Origin: Pseudochelatococcus contaminans
GTDB taxonomy: Bacteria; Pseudomonadota; Alphaproteobacteria; Rhizobiales; Beijerinckiaceae
Assembly (NCBI RefSeq): GCF_014195635.1
Contig: NZ_JACICC010000011.1
Coordinates: 1 to 58,726, forward strand
DNA: 58,726 nt
Direction: 5' to 3'
The position numbers were made by a program, and so were the translations under genes. Shown here piece after piece: positions 8,282 through 16,732 of the stretch (positions within the stretch are counted from its first letter, which is position 1; every line of letters starts with the position of its first letter). The notes beneath the pieces are model-generated. The model searched no databases. It was not told the origin of the DNA and saw only the letters and a program-made list of their open reading frames with translations.

Positions 8282-8731
8282 GCTGTTTTCCTCTGAAAAG
8301 GAGGCTGTTGGTTTTTTATCGGCTGCTGCATGAGCCCAGCGCAAAAAAGCACCTTGGAAGACGGATGAATCTTCGTCTCAGGAGGGCTCAACTCTTATGA
8401 GTTTGGCTGCACCGATTCGTTCATATATTGGATGCAATGACCAATTTATGAATCTATCATTCCTGAGCGTCAATGGAAAACAGTTTGGTCCGCATTTAGC
8501 GTGGCCAAATGATAAGACTTTGATATTGGTGAATATAATTGTGCGATATCACGCCACCTAGCAATCCCATACAAGAGCGATGGTTTTAAACGAATAGCAT
8601 TTGACGCCGAGGTTCGAAGCGATCATGGCGCTGGTGATTGAAACCGCATCTTGGCCGCACAGGCCAAAAATACTAACGGAGCCATCGGCGCCAGCTGATA
8701 GCCTTGACAATCACGAAAAACACATAGATAG
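8282..8731. other. Divergent intergenic region between the aldolase and monooxygenase genes
   Basis: About 450 bp without a supported gene. It holds the promoters of two divergent units and, at its right end, the candidate IclR-type operator at 8732. The left 120 bp can be read as an N-terminal extension of the aldolase frame but carry no coding evidence. Confidence 0.4.
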
Positions 8732-8757
8732 TGAACATAACGTCCAAAAAATGAACG
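8732..8757 (+). promoter_or_regulatory. Candidate IclR-type operator upstream of the FMN monooxygenase
   Basis: A 26-nt site with TGAAC (8732-8736), GTCC (8742-8745) and TGAACG (8752-8757). It matches the site at 10417 at 24 of 26 positions although the surrounding sequence is unrelated, which marks it as functional. It lies 61 nt before the chosen start codon. Confidence 0.72.
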
Positions 8758-8818
8758 TATAAGTTCTATGAACGCTCAAGTTCAACATAATAGAAAATTA
8801 GCGGAGGAAAATGAGGCT

Positions 8819-10207
8819 ATGTCCAATAAGCCATTGAGTTTGTTCGCTTTCGACGTGTTCGCGCCAACCCATCTTACTTCGGGATCCTGGAAAGAGCCGG
8901 GAGATCAGGGATACCGCTATACCGACCTTCGATACTGGACCGGTGTCGCCCGCATGCTGGAGGAAGCTAGCTTCGACGGTATATTCTTCGCTGATAACGT
9001 CGGCTATCATGACGTGTACGCGGCATCTGTTGCGGGTGCATTACGCGATGCGGCGCAGTGCCCGATCAATGACCCTCTCTTGCTCATTAGTGGAATGGCT
9101 GCGGTCACCAAGCATCTTGCTTTTGGCGTGACCTGCTCACTGACCTACGAATTGCCCTATATGTTGGCGCGCAGGTTCAGCACGCTTGATCATCTGACTG
9201 ATGGTCGTGTGGGTTGGAATATTGTGACGTCTTATTCTGAGTCAGCTGCTCGTAACATGGGGAAGGTCGAGCAACTTGCCCCAGCTGAGCGATATGCCGT
9301 CGCCGATGAATATATGGATGTCGTTTACAAGTTATGGGAAGGGTCGTTTGAGGACGACGCTGTCGTTCGCGATGTGGAAAAATCGATCTATGTCGATCCC
9401 GATAAAGTTCACGCGATAGGACATAGTGGGAAGAACTTCACCGTCCCCGGAATTCATCTTTGCGAGCCATCACCGCAGCGCACGCCAGTGTTGTTTCAGG
9501 CCGGTTCTTCCGCCAGTGGCATAGCGTTCGGCGCCAAGCATGCGGAAGCAGTATTCATCAACACAAATACACTTGCCCAGGTCAAGCGCAGCGTTGACGG
9601 CATACGTAAAGCTGCAGCTGATGCAGGTCGTGACCCGCATGACGTGCACGTGGTTGCTCTCGTTACAGTTATTGTTGCCCCCACTGATGAAGAAGCGGAA
9701 GCGAAGTATCAGCATTACCTTAAGAACGCGACGGTCGAAGCTGTGCTGTCGCGCTTCAGCGGATGGGCAGGCATTGATATGTCACAGTACGATGTGGACA
9801 TTCCGCTTCGCTCTGTTCAAACAAAGGCCAGTCAATCACTTGTCGATATGTTCTCAAAATCCGACCCTGACCGCGAGTGGACACCACGGCAGATCGCCGA
9901 ATTTCTGACGATCGGTGGCACGGGGGCGACAATTGTCGGCTCGCCGACAACCGTTGCGGCCGAGTTGAAACGTTGGCGCGATGAAGCTGGGGTGAACGGC
10001 ATCAATCTCAGCTATACGACCAAGCCGGGCAGCTGGAAGGAATTTATCGAACTGGCGCTTCCGGAGTTGCGGGCACAGGGGATTGTATCTCCAGCACGCG
10101 TGGCAGATGCGGAACCGACTACGCTGCGTGAAAAGCTCTATCCGGGCCATAAGCGCACCCTCGATACACATCCTTCCGCAGCTTTCCGCGCTAAAAAGAG
10201 TACGTAA
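8819..10207 (+). CDS. FMNH2-dependent monooxygenase, nitrilotriacetate monooxygenase (NtaA/SnaA/DszA) family
   Basis: A protein of about 462 aa of the bacterial-luciferase fold, the oxygenase half of a two-component system that takes reduced FMN from a separate reductase. Family segments visible are YWTGVARMLEEASFDGIFFAD, AFGVTCSLTYELPYMLARRFSTLDHLTDGRVGWNIVTS, ERYAVADEYMDVVYKLWEGS, VPGIHLCEPSPQRTPVLFQAGSS and GKKFAAKHAEAVFIN-type sequence. I chose ATG 8819 (MSNKPLSLFAFD) because relatives begin there and GGAGG lies upstream; ATG 8768 is possible. The flavin reductase gene follows 690 bp later with its own operator copy. Likely role: oxidative attack on an organic substrate such as an aminocarboxylate, thioether or heterocycle. 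Confidence 0.93.
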   Translation: MSNKPLSLFAFDVFAPTHLTSGSWKEPGDQGYRYTDLRYWTGVARMLEEASFDGIFFADNVGYHDVYAASVAGALRDAAQCPINDPLLLISGMAAVTKHLAFGVTCSLTYELPYMLARRFSTLDHLTDGRVGWNIVTSYSESAARNMGKVEQLAPAERYAVADEYMDVVYKLWEGSFEDDAVVRDVEKSIYVDPDKVHAIGHSGKNFTVPGIHLCEPSPQRTPVLFQAGSSASGIAFGAKHAEAVFINTNTLAQVKRSVDGIRKAAADAGRDPHDVHVVALVTVIVAPTDEEAEAKYQHYLKNATVEAVLSRFSGWAGIDMSQYDVDIPLRSVQTKASQSLVDMFSKSDPDREWTPRQIAEFLTIGGTGATIVGSPTTVAAELKRWRDEAGVNGINLSYTTKPGSWKEFIELALPELRAQGIVSPARVADAEPTTLREKLYPGHKRTLDTHPSAAFRAKKST

Positions 10208-10237
10208 GCTACGTTTCAGCATAGTGATGAGAGCCAT

Positions 10238-10266
10238 CCATCCCTTCAGTTACATTGAAGGGATGG
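10238..10266 (+). terminator. Strong hairpin after the monooxygenase gene
   Basis: Perfect 11-bp stem CCATCCCTTCA / TGAAGGGATGG with a 7-nt loop, 30 nt after the stop codon. There is only a weak A/T tail, so it could terminate transcription or stabilise the 3' end of the transcript. Confidence 0.6.
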
Positions 10267-10900
10267 AATTATCTCATAGACTTCATTCGTTTAGGGCGGA
10301 GAATAATCTCGATTCCCTTAATGCTCTTTGCATTCATAATCGAGCTACAGCCGTTATGAATGGCACTTAATCCTATTGACACCGATCAAATACGCACTTA
10401 TAAAATATCATATAAATGAACAAAACGTTCAAAAAATGAACGATAATAAAAGGGAAACCCAAGGATGATCAGGCATATGAAGCGATTCACATCTGATTTT
10501 GCGGCTGACTGTGCTGGAGCCAGCTTCCATAAGGCTAGCTGAAGGCGGCTTTGTGCGCCTTATGGCTGTCGATCCTGCCGCGTCTTCAGGTCTGGTATTC
10601 AGCCTGTTTTTCGAGAGGTTGCCCTTTACTCGATTGCGGGAACCGGCCGGATTGATTGGCTCGCGTCTGTTCCATTGAGAATATTTGTTGAGAGATACTG
10701 CTTCCATTGCATTTGTCGCGCGGCAGTTACAGAAGTGCGGCTCCGTTTGAACTGCATCCATAGTCAAAACCTTGCGCGAGAGGCCGCTCAGAGAAGGCAA
10801 ATTCTGACTTCCCGATAAGCATCCGGGCACGCAGTGCCGTAATAACGTCGTCAGATGAACTCCTGTCATGACTGACATTATAAAGAGGGTTAGTGCTGTA
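10267..10900. other. Long intergenic/leader region before the flavin reductase
   Basis: Apart from the operator at 10417, I find no supported gene. A 26-codon frame (ATG 10465 after CCCAAGG, stop by 10545) begins just downstream of the operator and could be a leader peptide or the residue of a decayed gene. The distance of about 460 bp from operator to reductase start is unusual and suggests a deletion or degenerated gene. Confidence 0.4.
10417..10442 (+). promoter_or_regulatory. Candidate IclR-type operator upstream of the flavin reductase unit
   Basis: Half-sites TGAAC (10417-10421), CGTTC (10426-10430) and TGAACG (10437-10442). The last two form a perfect palindrome, CGTTCA-AAAAA-TGAACG. 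It is the best copy of the three sites and shares 24 of 26 positions with the site at 8732. Confidence 0.72.
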
Positions 10901-11455
10901 ATGACAAAGGTTCCATTCGCCGAGGACGGTTCCGTTTCCGCTAATGACTACCGAAAGGTTTTTGGCCTTATTCCCACGGCGGTTGCGGCGATCACCGGAA
11001 TTTCTTCTGAGGGAAAGCCCGTTGGCTTCGTTGTCGGTACTTTTCAGTCTCTATCGATTGATCCCCCGCTTGCTGCGTTTTCCGTAGATAAGGGGTCGAG
11101 TACCTGGCCCACTATTCGTACTCTTGAGAGCTTTACGGCGAATATTCTGTCCGTTGAACAGTTACCCGTATGCCGCGCTTTGTCGCGCCGTGGCGTCGAC
11201 AAGTTTGAAGGCCTTGAATACGCGTCCGGCCCCTATGGCAATCCGCGCTTACCTGGATCCACGGCATGGCTGGACTGCAAGGTTCTTTATGAGATCGTTG
11301 CTGGCGATCACTACATCATCGTCTCAAATATAACCGGAATGGAGATTGGTAGTGGTGACGCTCTTGCTTTCCGGGGCGGAAGGTTTGGCGAGTTCTTGGA
11401 ATGGGACGAGCCCGCTCCTGCACCTAAACCCATTGCGGAGGATGTACAGGCATGA
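10901..11455 (+). CDS. Flavin reductase of a two-component monooxygenase (NtaB/HpaC-like)
   Basis: A protein of about 184 aa with the flavin reductase-like (DIM6/NTAB) split-barrel fold. Visible: FGLIPTAVAAITGISSEGKPVGFVVGTFQSLSIDPPLAAFSVDKGSSTWPTI, FTANILSVEQ and DHYIIVSNITGMEI. It supplies FMNH2 to the monooxygenase at 8819. The start chosen is ATG 10901; ATG 10868 adds 11 residues without a better binding site. Its stop overlaps the next start (ATGA at 11452-11455), so it opens a tightly packed operon with the SnoaL-like, hydratase-like and dehydrogenase genes. Confidence 0.92.
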   Translation: MTKVPFAEDGSVSANDYRKVFGLIPTAVAAITGISSEGKPVGFVVGTFQSLSIDPPLAAFSVDKGSSTWPTIRTLESFTANILSVEQLPVCRALSRRGVDKFEGLEYASGPYGNPRLPGSTAWLDCKVLYEIVAGDHYIIVSNITGMEIGSGDALAFRGGRFGEFLEWDEPAPAPKPIAEDVQA

Positions 11456-11868
11456 GTTCAATGCTGGAAAAAGTTGGGATTGCCTGGAAGCGCGCCTGGG
11501 GCGAAGGCGATACCCAAGCATTTCAGGATATTGTCGCGGACGGCTATGTCCGGCATTCCAAGACGGGTGAGGAGGGCATCGAGGACGTAATCGAGCAGAT
11601 CAAATCCTCGCACAGAGCCTTTTCCGATTTTAAAGTCGAAATTTTGCAAGCTCTTGAGGATAGCGAGGCGATCGCAATCCTCTGGGAGAGCACAGGCATC
11701 CACACCGGTGAATTCATGGGCGTGCCGCCGACCGGTCGCAAGGTCGTTGTAAGAGGAGCCGCCTTCATCCGGCATGCCAACGGTCAAATTCTTGAAGAAA
11801 GTACCGTATGGGATCCGCGAGATCTTCTGGCCTCCATGAAGATCGTGCACCTCGGGAATAAAAGATAA
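11452..11868 (+). CDS. SnoaL-like / NTF2-fold protein
   Basis: A 138-aa protein with the SnoaL-type alpha+beta barrel: VGIAWKRAWGEGDTQAF, YVRHSKTGEEGIEDV, ILQALEDSEAIAILWESTGIHTGEFMGVPPTGRKVVVRGAAFIR. The phrase FMGVPPTGR is the usual family signature. GGAGG precedes the ATG by about ten bases. Members range from polyketide cyclases to hydrolases and isomerases of catabolic pathways, so the reaction cannot be told. Its position between a flavin reductase and a hydratase suggests action on the oxygenation product. Confidence 0.88.
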   Translation: MSSMLEKVGIAWKRAWGEGDTQAFQDIVADGYVRHSKTGEEGIEDVIEQIKSSHRAFSDFKVEILQALEDSEAIAILWESTGIHTGEFMGVPPTGRKVVVRGAAFIRHANGQILEESTVWDPRDLLASMKIVHLGNKR

Positions 11869-11877
11869 GGAGCTGCG

Positions 11878-12666
11878 ATGACTATCAATATAGATAAGAT
11901 TGCCGATGTATTGATCGAAGCCAAGCGCACCGGCATTCCCGTAGAGACGCTCATTGGCTCCGGCGGGCAGGGTGAAACCCGTCTTGACGCTTTTCGGGTT
12001 GCACAGGAAGTCGTTCGACGTCGCGTGCAGGCGGGCGATCGTCAGGTGGGGTTCAAACTGGGCAATATCGCAAGGGCTATGCAGGAAAAATTTGGGGTTG
12101 ATGAACCCGATTACGGTCCGCTTCTTGCCAGCCAGTTCTATTCTGAGAACCTGCGGATTTCGGAAAAAGAGTTTATCGCACCGTTTGTGGAGCTTGAACC
12201 TGCGTTCGTGTTGAAGGCAGATCTTGGCGGCCCTAATGTTACGCCTTTTGAGGTCATCTCTGCCACAGATTATGTAATCCCGGCTTTCGAGATTATCGAC
12301 TCGCGTGTCAAGAACTGGAATATAGGCATTCTCGATACTATCGCGGATGGTGGTTCTGTCGGCGGTATCATTACCAGCGCAAAGCCTAGACGGCTCAGCG
12401 AGGTGGATCTGGCCAATACTGTGGGTGAGATTCGCTTTGACGGTAAGGTCGTTGCTTCAGGTAACACATCTGCAATCTACGGTAATCCGGTATCGGCGAT
12501 TGCATGGCTGGCGCGTCGTGTGTGGGAATACGGTGTTACGTTCCGCGCGGGCGATTTTATTCTTCCTGGAAGCTGCCTGGCGGCAGAGAAACTTATTCCG
12601 GGCACCCGTGTTGTCGGCACTTTTGCTGGCTGGGGAGATGTTCAGTTCGAATACACAGCGGCGTAA
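11878..12666 (+). CDS. 2-keto-4-pentenoate hydratase-like protein (FAH superfamily)
   Basis: A 262-aa enzyme of the hydratase/decarboxylase branch (MhpD/DmpH-like). Characteristic stretches: VGFKLGNIARAMQEKFGVDEPDYGPLLASQ, FVELEPAFVLKADLGGP, VIPAFEIIDSR, GILDTIADGGSVGGII and WLARRV..YGVTFRAGDFILPGSC. The metal-binding E of the ELEPAF segment is present. AAGGAG precedes the ATG by 6 nt. It should hydrate or decarboxylate an unsaturated 2-oxo acid. The neighbouring HpaI-type aldolase or dehydrogenase could take the product. Confidence 0.9.
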   Translation: MTINIDKIADVLIEAKRTGIPVETLIGSGGQGETRLDAFRVAQEVVRRRVQAGDRQVGFKLGNIARAMQEKFGVDEPDYGPLLASQFYSENLRISEKEFIAPFVELEPAFVLKADLGGPNVTPFEVISATDYVIPAFEIIDSRVKNWNIGILDTIADGGSVGGIITSAKPRRLSEVDLANTVGEIRFDGKVVASGNTSAIYGNPVSAIAWLARRVWEYGVTFRAGDFILPGSCLAAEKLIPGTRVVGTFAGWGDVQFEYTAA

Positions 12667-12702
12667 ATGCCTAACTCCGCGGAAGGGGAGCATCGAAAAC
12701 AA

Positions 12703-14151
12703 ATGAGTCATGTAGAATCAACCACGACTGATCGTCTGGAAGAAATTCTTTCGTCTGCAGATAATGCGGCAGCAGAGTTGCGGCGCAAGAACCGCACTAC
12801 CTTGGCGGGATACCTTACAACTGTCGCAGATGCGCTTGACGCTACGGCTGACGTTCTGGTCCCGATTGGTCAGCGCGAGACGAACCTTCCGGAAGGGCGG
12901 CTTCGCGGAGAGCTGAAGCGCACCACCTTCCAGTTGCGCCTTTTTGCGGAGACGGTCCTCGACGGACGCTATCTGGATGCTCGCATTGACCATGCCGATC
13001 CGGAATGGCCAATGGGAGCGCCGAGGCCGGACCTGCGACGCACGCATGTGCCACTTGGTCCGGTTGCGGTGTTCTCTGCAAGCAACTTTCCCTTCGCATT
13101 TTCGGTTGCCGGCGGCGATACTGCTTCGGCGCTTGCTGGTGGAAACCCCGTTATCGTCAAGGCGCATAGCGGGCATCTCGAACTCTCCCGCGAGACCGCG
13201 CGCGTTGTGACCGAGGCACTTGCGTCAGTCGATGCGCCGAAAGGCACCTTTTCCGTTGTATTCGGCACGGATGTCGGGCGCGCATTGGTGCAGGATCGGA
13301 GGATCAAGGCGGTTGGCTTTACGGGGTCAATCGCTGGGGGCCGGGCTTTGTTCGATCTTGCGCAGGCCCGTCCTGATCCTATTCCCTTCTATGGCGAACT
13401 TGGCAGCAATAACCCGGTATTCGTTACCAAAGCGGCGGATGCCGCGCGAGGCGATGCGATTGCGCAGGAGTTCATTGCCTCGTTTACCTTGGGTGCTGGC
13501 CAGTTTTGCACGAAACCTGGAACGATCCTGGTGCCTCAAGGATCGCGTATTCATGCAGCGCTGAGCGCAGCCAAGCTGCCGGATGGTGTTGCATTGCTGA
13601 ACGAGCGTATCCGCGACGGGTATATTCAAGCGTTACGTGACTTGCAGGCCAATGGAGCCGAACCTCTGAATGCCGGTTTGGATCCCTATGGCAATCTGCC
13701 ATCACCGACATTGAGTATTGTTTCTGCTGCCGAAGTTTTGGCAAATCCAGAAAATCTGCTTCAAGAGACCTTCGGTCCGGCGTCGCTCGTTGTCGAATAT
13801 GACGACGAGCAGCAACTGGTTAAACTAGCCTCTGTCTTCGAGGGGCAGCTTACAGCGTCTATCCAGGCAGAGAGCAACGACGATGTGACTGATCTCATCG
13901 ACGTTCTTGTGACGAAAACCGGACGTTTGCTTTGGAATCAATGGCCGACGGGCGTGTCTGTGACCTATGCGCAGCAGCACGGCGGTCCATACCCCGCTTC
14001 GACGGCCAGCGGATCAACCTCCGTTGGCACTGCAGCCATTTCGCGCTTTCTGCGGCCGATTGCCTTCCAGGGTTTCCCAGAGAAGCTGCTTCCCGCTGAA
14101 CTGCGCGACAATACCGTTGATCCAGTGTTTCGTCTGGTAGATGGGAAGTAG
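12703..14151 (+). CDS. Aldehyde dehydrogenase, alpha-ketoglutarate semialdehyde dehydrogenase-like
   Basis: A protein of about 482 aa of the NAD(P)-dependent ALDH superfamily. Visible: substrate-entry block GPVAVFSASNFPFAFSVAGG, cofactor motif VGFTGSIAGGRALFD, general-base Glu in YGELGSNNPVFV, and catalytic Cys in GAGQFCTKPG. The GELGSNNPV and FPFAFSVAGGDTASALA wording is that of 2,5-dioxovalerate (alpha-ketoglutarate semialdehyde) dehydrogenases. These end the hydroxyproline and pentose/glucarate routes by giving 2-oxoglutarate. The start at ATG 12703 (MSHVESTT) is preferred to the in-frame 12667, which lies directly against the previous stop. It is the last gene of the reductase operon. Confidence 0.9.
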   Translation: MSHVESTTTDRLEEILSSADNAAAELRRKNRTTLAGYLTTVADALDATADVLVPIGQRETNLPEGRLRGELKRTTFQLRLFAETVLDGRYLDARIDHADPEWPMGAPRPDLRRTHVPLGPVAVFSASNFPFAFSVAGGDTASALAGGNPVIVKAHSGHLELSRETARVVTEALASVDAPKGTFSVVFGTDVGRALVQDRRIKAVGFTGSIAGGRALFDLAQARPDPIPFYGELGSNNPVFVTKAADAARGDAIAQEFIASFTLGAGQFCTKPGTILVPQGSRIHAALSAAKLPDGVALLNERIRDGYIQALRDLQANGAEPLNAGLDPYGNLPSPTLSIVSAAEVLANPENLLQETFGPASLVVEYDDEQQLVKLASVFEGQLTASIQAESNDDVTDLIDVLVTKTGRLLWNQWPTGVSVTYAQQHGGPYPASTASGSTSVGTAAISRFLRPIAFQGFPEKLLPAELRDNTVDPVFRLVDGK

Positions 14152-14716
14152 TTTAAACCTTTGGCGAGGGCACCCAGCCTGATGGCCTCTCAGTGATGGT
14201 CGTCATATTGGGTGCCCATGCCGACAATGAAAGCTATGGCTATGTTCATTACTTGAGCATAGCAAAGTATTTGAAGCAGTTAGTAGCGCTTGACCACCGC
14301 TTCATCAGGGTGCCGGCTGTTTAAATTCGACTACTGTCTTTCGTGCTCGTCTACCTCTGGCACCAACGAGGCGAATATACCGAACTGCCGGAAAGTCGAT
14401 TGTCAGTTTTCATAAGTTATCCAAACTACCAAACGATACCATGGCCTCTACATGGAGTTTGTCGAGCAGTTAGATGACGCTGCTATCGCGGAAAACGCGT
14501 ATTATTCGGAAAGCTTGCCGTGCATTGGTCGATATCGGCAAGATTATCGGGTTTTTTCCGGAAATTTCCGTTCGCACAAAGATGCGACGGCATGACGTTA
14601 GCTTGAAACATCAAGTATTGCTTCAGCAGGGCTAGCACGCCTCTGGAGGCGGATCACCGAAAATTAAAAACTGCAAAAAAGGCTCGCTTAGAAGCCATTG
14701 TAGGAGGAAACGACCA
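14152..14716. other. Intergenic region with a long hairpin and the MHS transporter promoter
   Basis: GGGCACCCA (14168-14176) pairs with TGGGTGCCC (14209-14217) across a 32-nt loop, a plausible terminator for the ALDH operon. The remaining 500 bp hold no supported gene. AGGAGG at 14702-14707 serves the transporter. No copy of the IclR-type operator was found here. Confidence 0.5.
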
Positions 14717-16204
14717 TTGGCTAGACAAGAAACAATTCCTGCCGTGTCTCGGCCACTTCATGTCAACGATGTAATCGTTGCTGACAAGAAGGAGCTGAGA
14801 CGAGCGCAAATAGGCGCCGGTGTTGGCAATTTTATCGAATGGTACGATATCGGGGTATATGGCTATCTGGCCGTTACCATGACCACCGTCTTCACTTCAG
14901 GCCTCGATCCATCTATTGGCCTCGTGATCACGTTGCTGGGCTTTGCCGTCTCGTTTATCGTGCGGCCACTTGGCGGTATGATCCTCGGGCCGTTAGGTGA
15001 TAAAGTCGGTCGCCGGAAAATGCTTTTTTTCACCATCGCGCTCATGGCAGTCGCAACAACGTTGATCGGTTGTCTCCCAACGTCGGAGCAGGTGGGGCTA
15101 TGGGTTATTATCCCGCTCTATTTGCTTAAAATGGCGCAGGGGTTCTCGACAGGTGGTGAATACTCTGGCGCATCGACGTATATTTCCGAGTTCTCTCCCG
15201 ATAGGCGCCGCGGCTTCATGGTAAGTCTGCTCAATGTCGGCTCCCAACTCGGCTTTGCTGCGGGTGCGGGCATTGTCGCGCTTACGACCTGGCTGTCTAC
15301 GTCAGCCTGGGGTGAGACGGCAATGGTGGATGGCGCATGGCGGATACCGTTCCTTCTTGCGTTTCCGTTCGGGATTATCGCTATCGCCTTCCGTAGCCGT
15401 ATTCCAGAGTCTCCCGCGTTTGAGCTCGCAGAATCCGTGCAGGAAGCTGACGGGACAGAGCACGAGGCGGATTCATTGTTCAAGCGCTACGGTCTTGGCG
15501 GAATCTTGCGGCGCTACTGGCCTGCAATTCTTGTCGGTATAGGCATTATTGCCGCGGACGGATCGGCCGTTTATCTGCTTCAAAGCTATATGCCAACCTA
15601 TATGGAAGTTCAAATTGGCATCCCCGTATCGCATACAGCTTTGGCAGCAGTCATTATTCTTGTGATCCAGGCTATCCTTATTCCGTTCTTTGGATACCTT
15701 GGCGATAGAGTAGGCCGCAGGCCAGTTCTGTTTGTGGCGGTCATCGCCAACGTTATTATTCTGATACCGGCGTTTACCGTTGCACAATACGGAACGATAT
15801 GGGCGCTTTACAGCACGTTGCTCATGCTCGCAATTCCCAGTGCCATGATGTTGGCAAATACTGGCGCGCTCATGTCCGAGCTGTTTCCCACAGCATCGCG
15901 ATACGGCTGTGTCGGTTTCACCCATAACGTTGCGATGTCCGCATTTGGTGGAACAACACCTCTGTTCAGCCAGATGTTGCTGAACGGCACTGGAAATCCG
16001 TTTGCGCCGGCGTTTTATGTGATGTTTTTCTCGGTCATCGCTATCTTCGCAGTCTGGAAGTTGAAGGAAACTGCGGGTCGTCCCTTGCTAGGGTCAGTGC
16101 CGGTCGTGGAAACGTGGCAGGAGGCTGAAGCACTCGTCGCAAACCAGGCCAGTAATCCGAAGATCGATCCAAACACCATGCCTTTGGGCGCTATCTCGCG
16201 ATAG
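14717..16204 (+). CDS. MFS transporter, metabolite:H+ symporter (MHS) family
   Basis: A 495-aa inner-membrane carrier with about 12 membrane segments. It carries the MHS/ProP signatures GNFIEWYDIGVYGYLA, GPLGDKVGRRKMLFFTI (the conserved GD.VGRR loop, repeated as GYLGDRVGRRPVLF in the second half) and GFSTGGEYSGASTYISEFSPDRRRGF. TTG 14717 is used as start because AGGAGG sits 9 nt upstream and no ATG is near. The family imports osmolytes, proline/betaine and organic acids. Here it probably imports the pathway substrate. It ends normally, 33 nt before an IS3 transposase fragment begins. Confidence 0.93.
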   Translation: MARQETIPAVSRPLHVNDVIVADKKELRRAQIGAGVGNFIEWYDIGVYGYLAVTMTTVFTSGLDPSIGLVITLLGFAVSFIVRPLGGMILGPLGDKVGRRKMLFFTIALMAVATTLIGCLPTSEQVGLWVIIPLYLLKMAQGFSTGGEYSGASTYISEFSPDRRRGFMVSLLNVGSQLGFAAGAGIVALTTWLSTSAWGETAMVDGAWRIPFLLAFPFGIIAIAFRSRIPESPAFELAESVQEADGTEHEADSLFKRYGLGGILRRYWPAILVGIGIIAADGSAVYLLQSYMPTYMEVQIGIPVSHTALAAVIILVIQAILIPFFGYLGDRVGRRPVLFVAVIANVIILIPAFTVAQYGTIWALYSTLLMLAIPSAMMLANTGALMSELFPTASRYGCVGFTHNVAMSAFGGTTPLFSQMLLNGTGNPFAPAFYVMFFSVIAIFAVWKLKETAGRPLLGSVPVVETWQEAEALVANQASNPKIDPNTMPLGAISR

Positions 16205-16236
16205 TCGCAAGTGCTTTGCGGCCCGGATGTCCGTGC

Positions 16237-16581
16237 CGCGAAGCATCCGGCGAACTGGCGGAATATATCGAGGCCAACAAGATGAGCCACGTCCGCGGCG
16301 CCCCGATGCACCCCCAGACCCAAGGCAAGATCGAGCGCTGGCACCAGACCCTGAAGAACCACATCCTGCTGGAAAACGACTTCCTACCCGACGATCTCGA
16401 GGCCCGGATCGAGGCCTTCGTCGAGCACTACAACCACCAGCGCTACCACGAGAGCCTGGCCAACGTGACACCCGCCGACGCCTACTTCGGCAGAGCGCCG
16501 ACCATCATCAAACAGCGCGAAAGGGTCAAGCGACAGACCATCGAATATCGGCGCTTGCAGCACCGCAGGCTCGCCGCCTAA
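16237..16581 (+). pseudogene. IS3-family OrfB, C-terminal fragment
   Basis: The fragment reads GELAEYIEANK, GAPMHPQTQGKIERWHQTLKN, EHYNHQRYHESLANVTPADAYFG and stops at 16579-16581. It keeps the catalytic Glu but has lost the two Asp residues and everything upstream. It is closely related to the intact OrfB at 924-1904 but clearly a different element. Downstream (to about 16655, ending GACGGACA) lies what looks like its right end. The remnant marks the junction between the catabolic block and the Dsb block. Confidence 0.85.
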
Positions 16582-16704
16582 CATCCAACCCCAGACGAGG
16601 CCCGCACTCCGCTAATCTACGCCGCGATCTGCGCCAAATGTGCTGACGACGGACACGTCTCGTCATGCCCACTCTCCAGTTCCTTGGTCACGATCTTATC
16701 TTCG

Positions 16705-16730
16705 TGTCCACAAAACCGGCAGCAGCTCAA
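16705..16730 (-). repeat. IS3-type terminal sequence, copy 1
   Basis: A 26-nt sequence whose minus strand starts TGAGCTGCTGCCGG and continues TTTTGTGGACA. A copy with one extra A is at 34843-34869 in the same orientation. The TG start, its position, and the ATG-containing sequence that follows it on the minus strand (ATGACGAGACG at 16666) fit the left end of an IS3-family element whose body is gone. It abuts the dsbD stop codon. Confidence 0.65.
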
Positions 16731-16732
16731 TA

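Noticed and set aside
10429-10878. 149-residue minus-strand open frame opposite the reductase leader
   Set aside because: It overlaps the operator, has no family features and no credible ribosome-binding site; probably a shadow.
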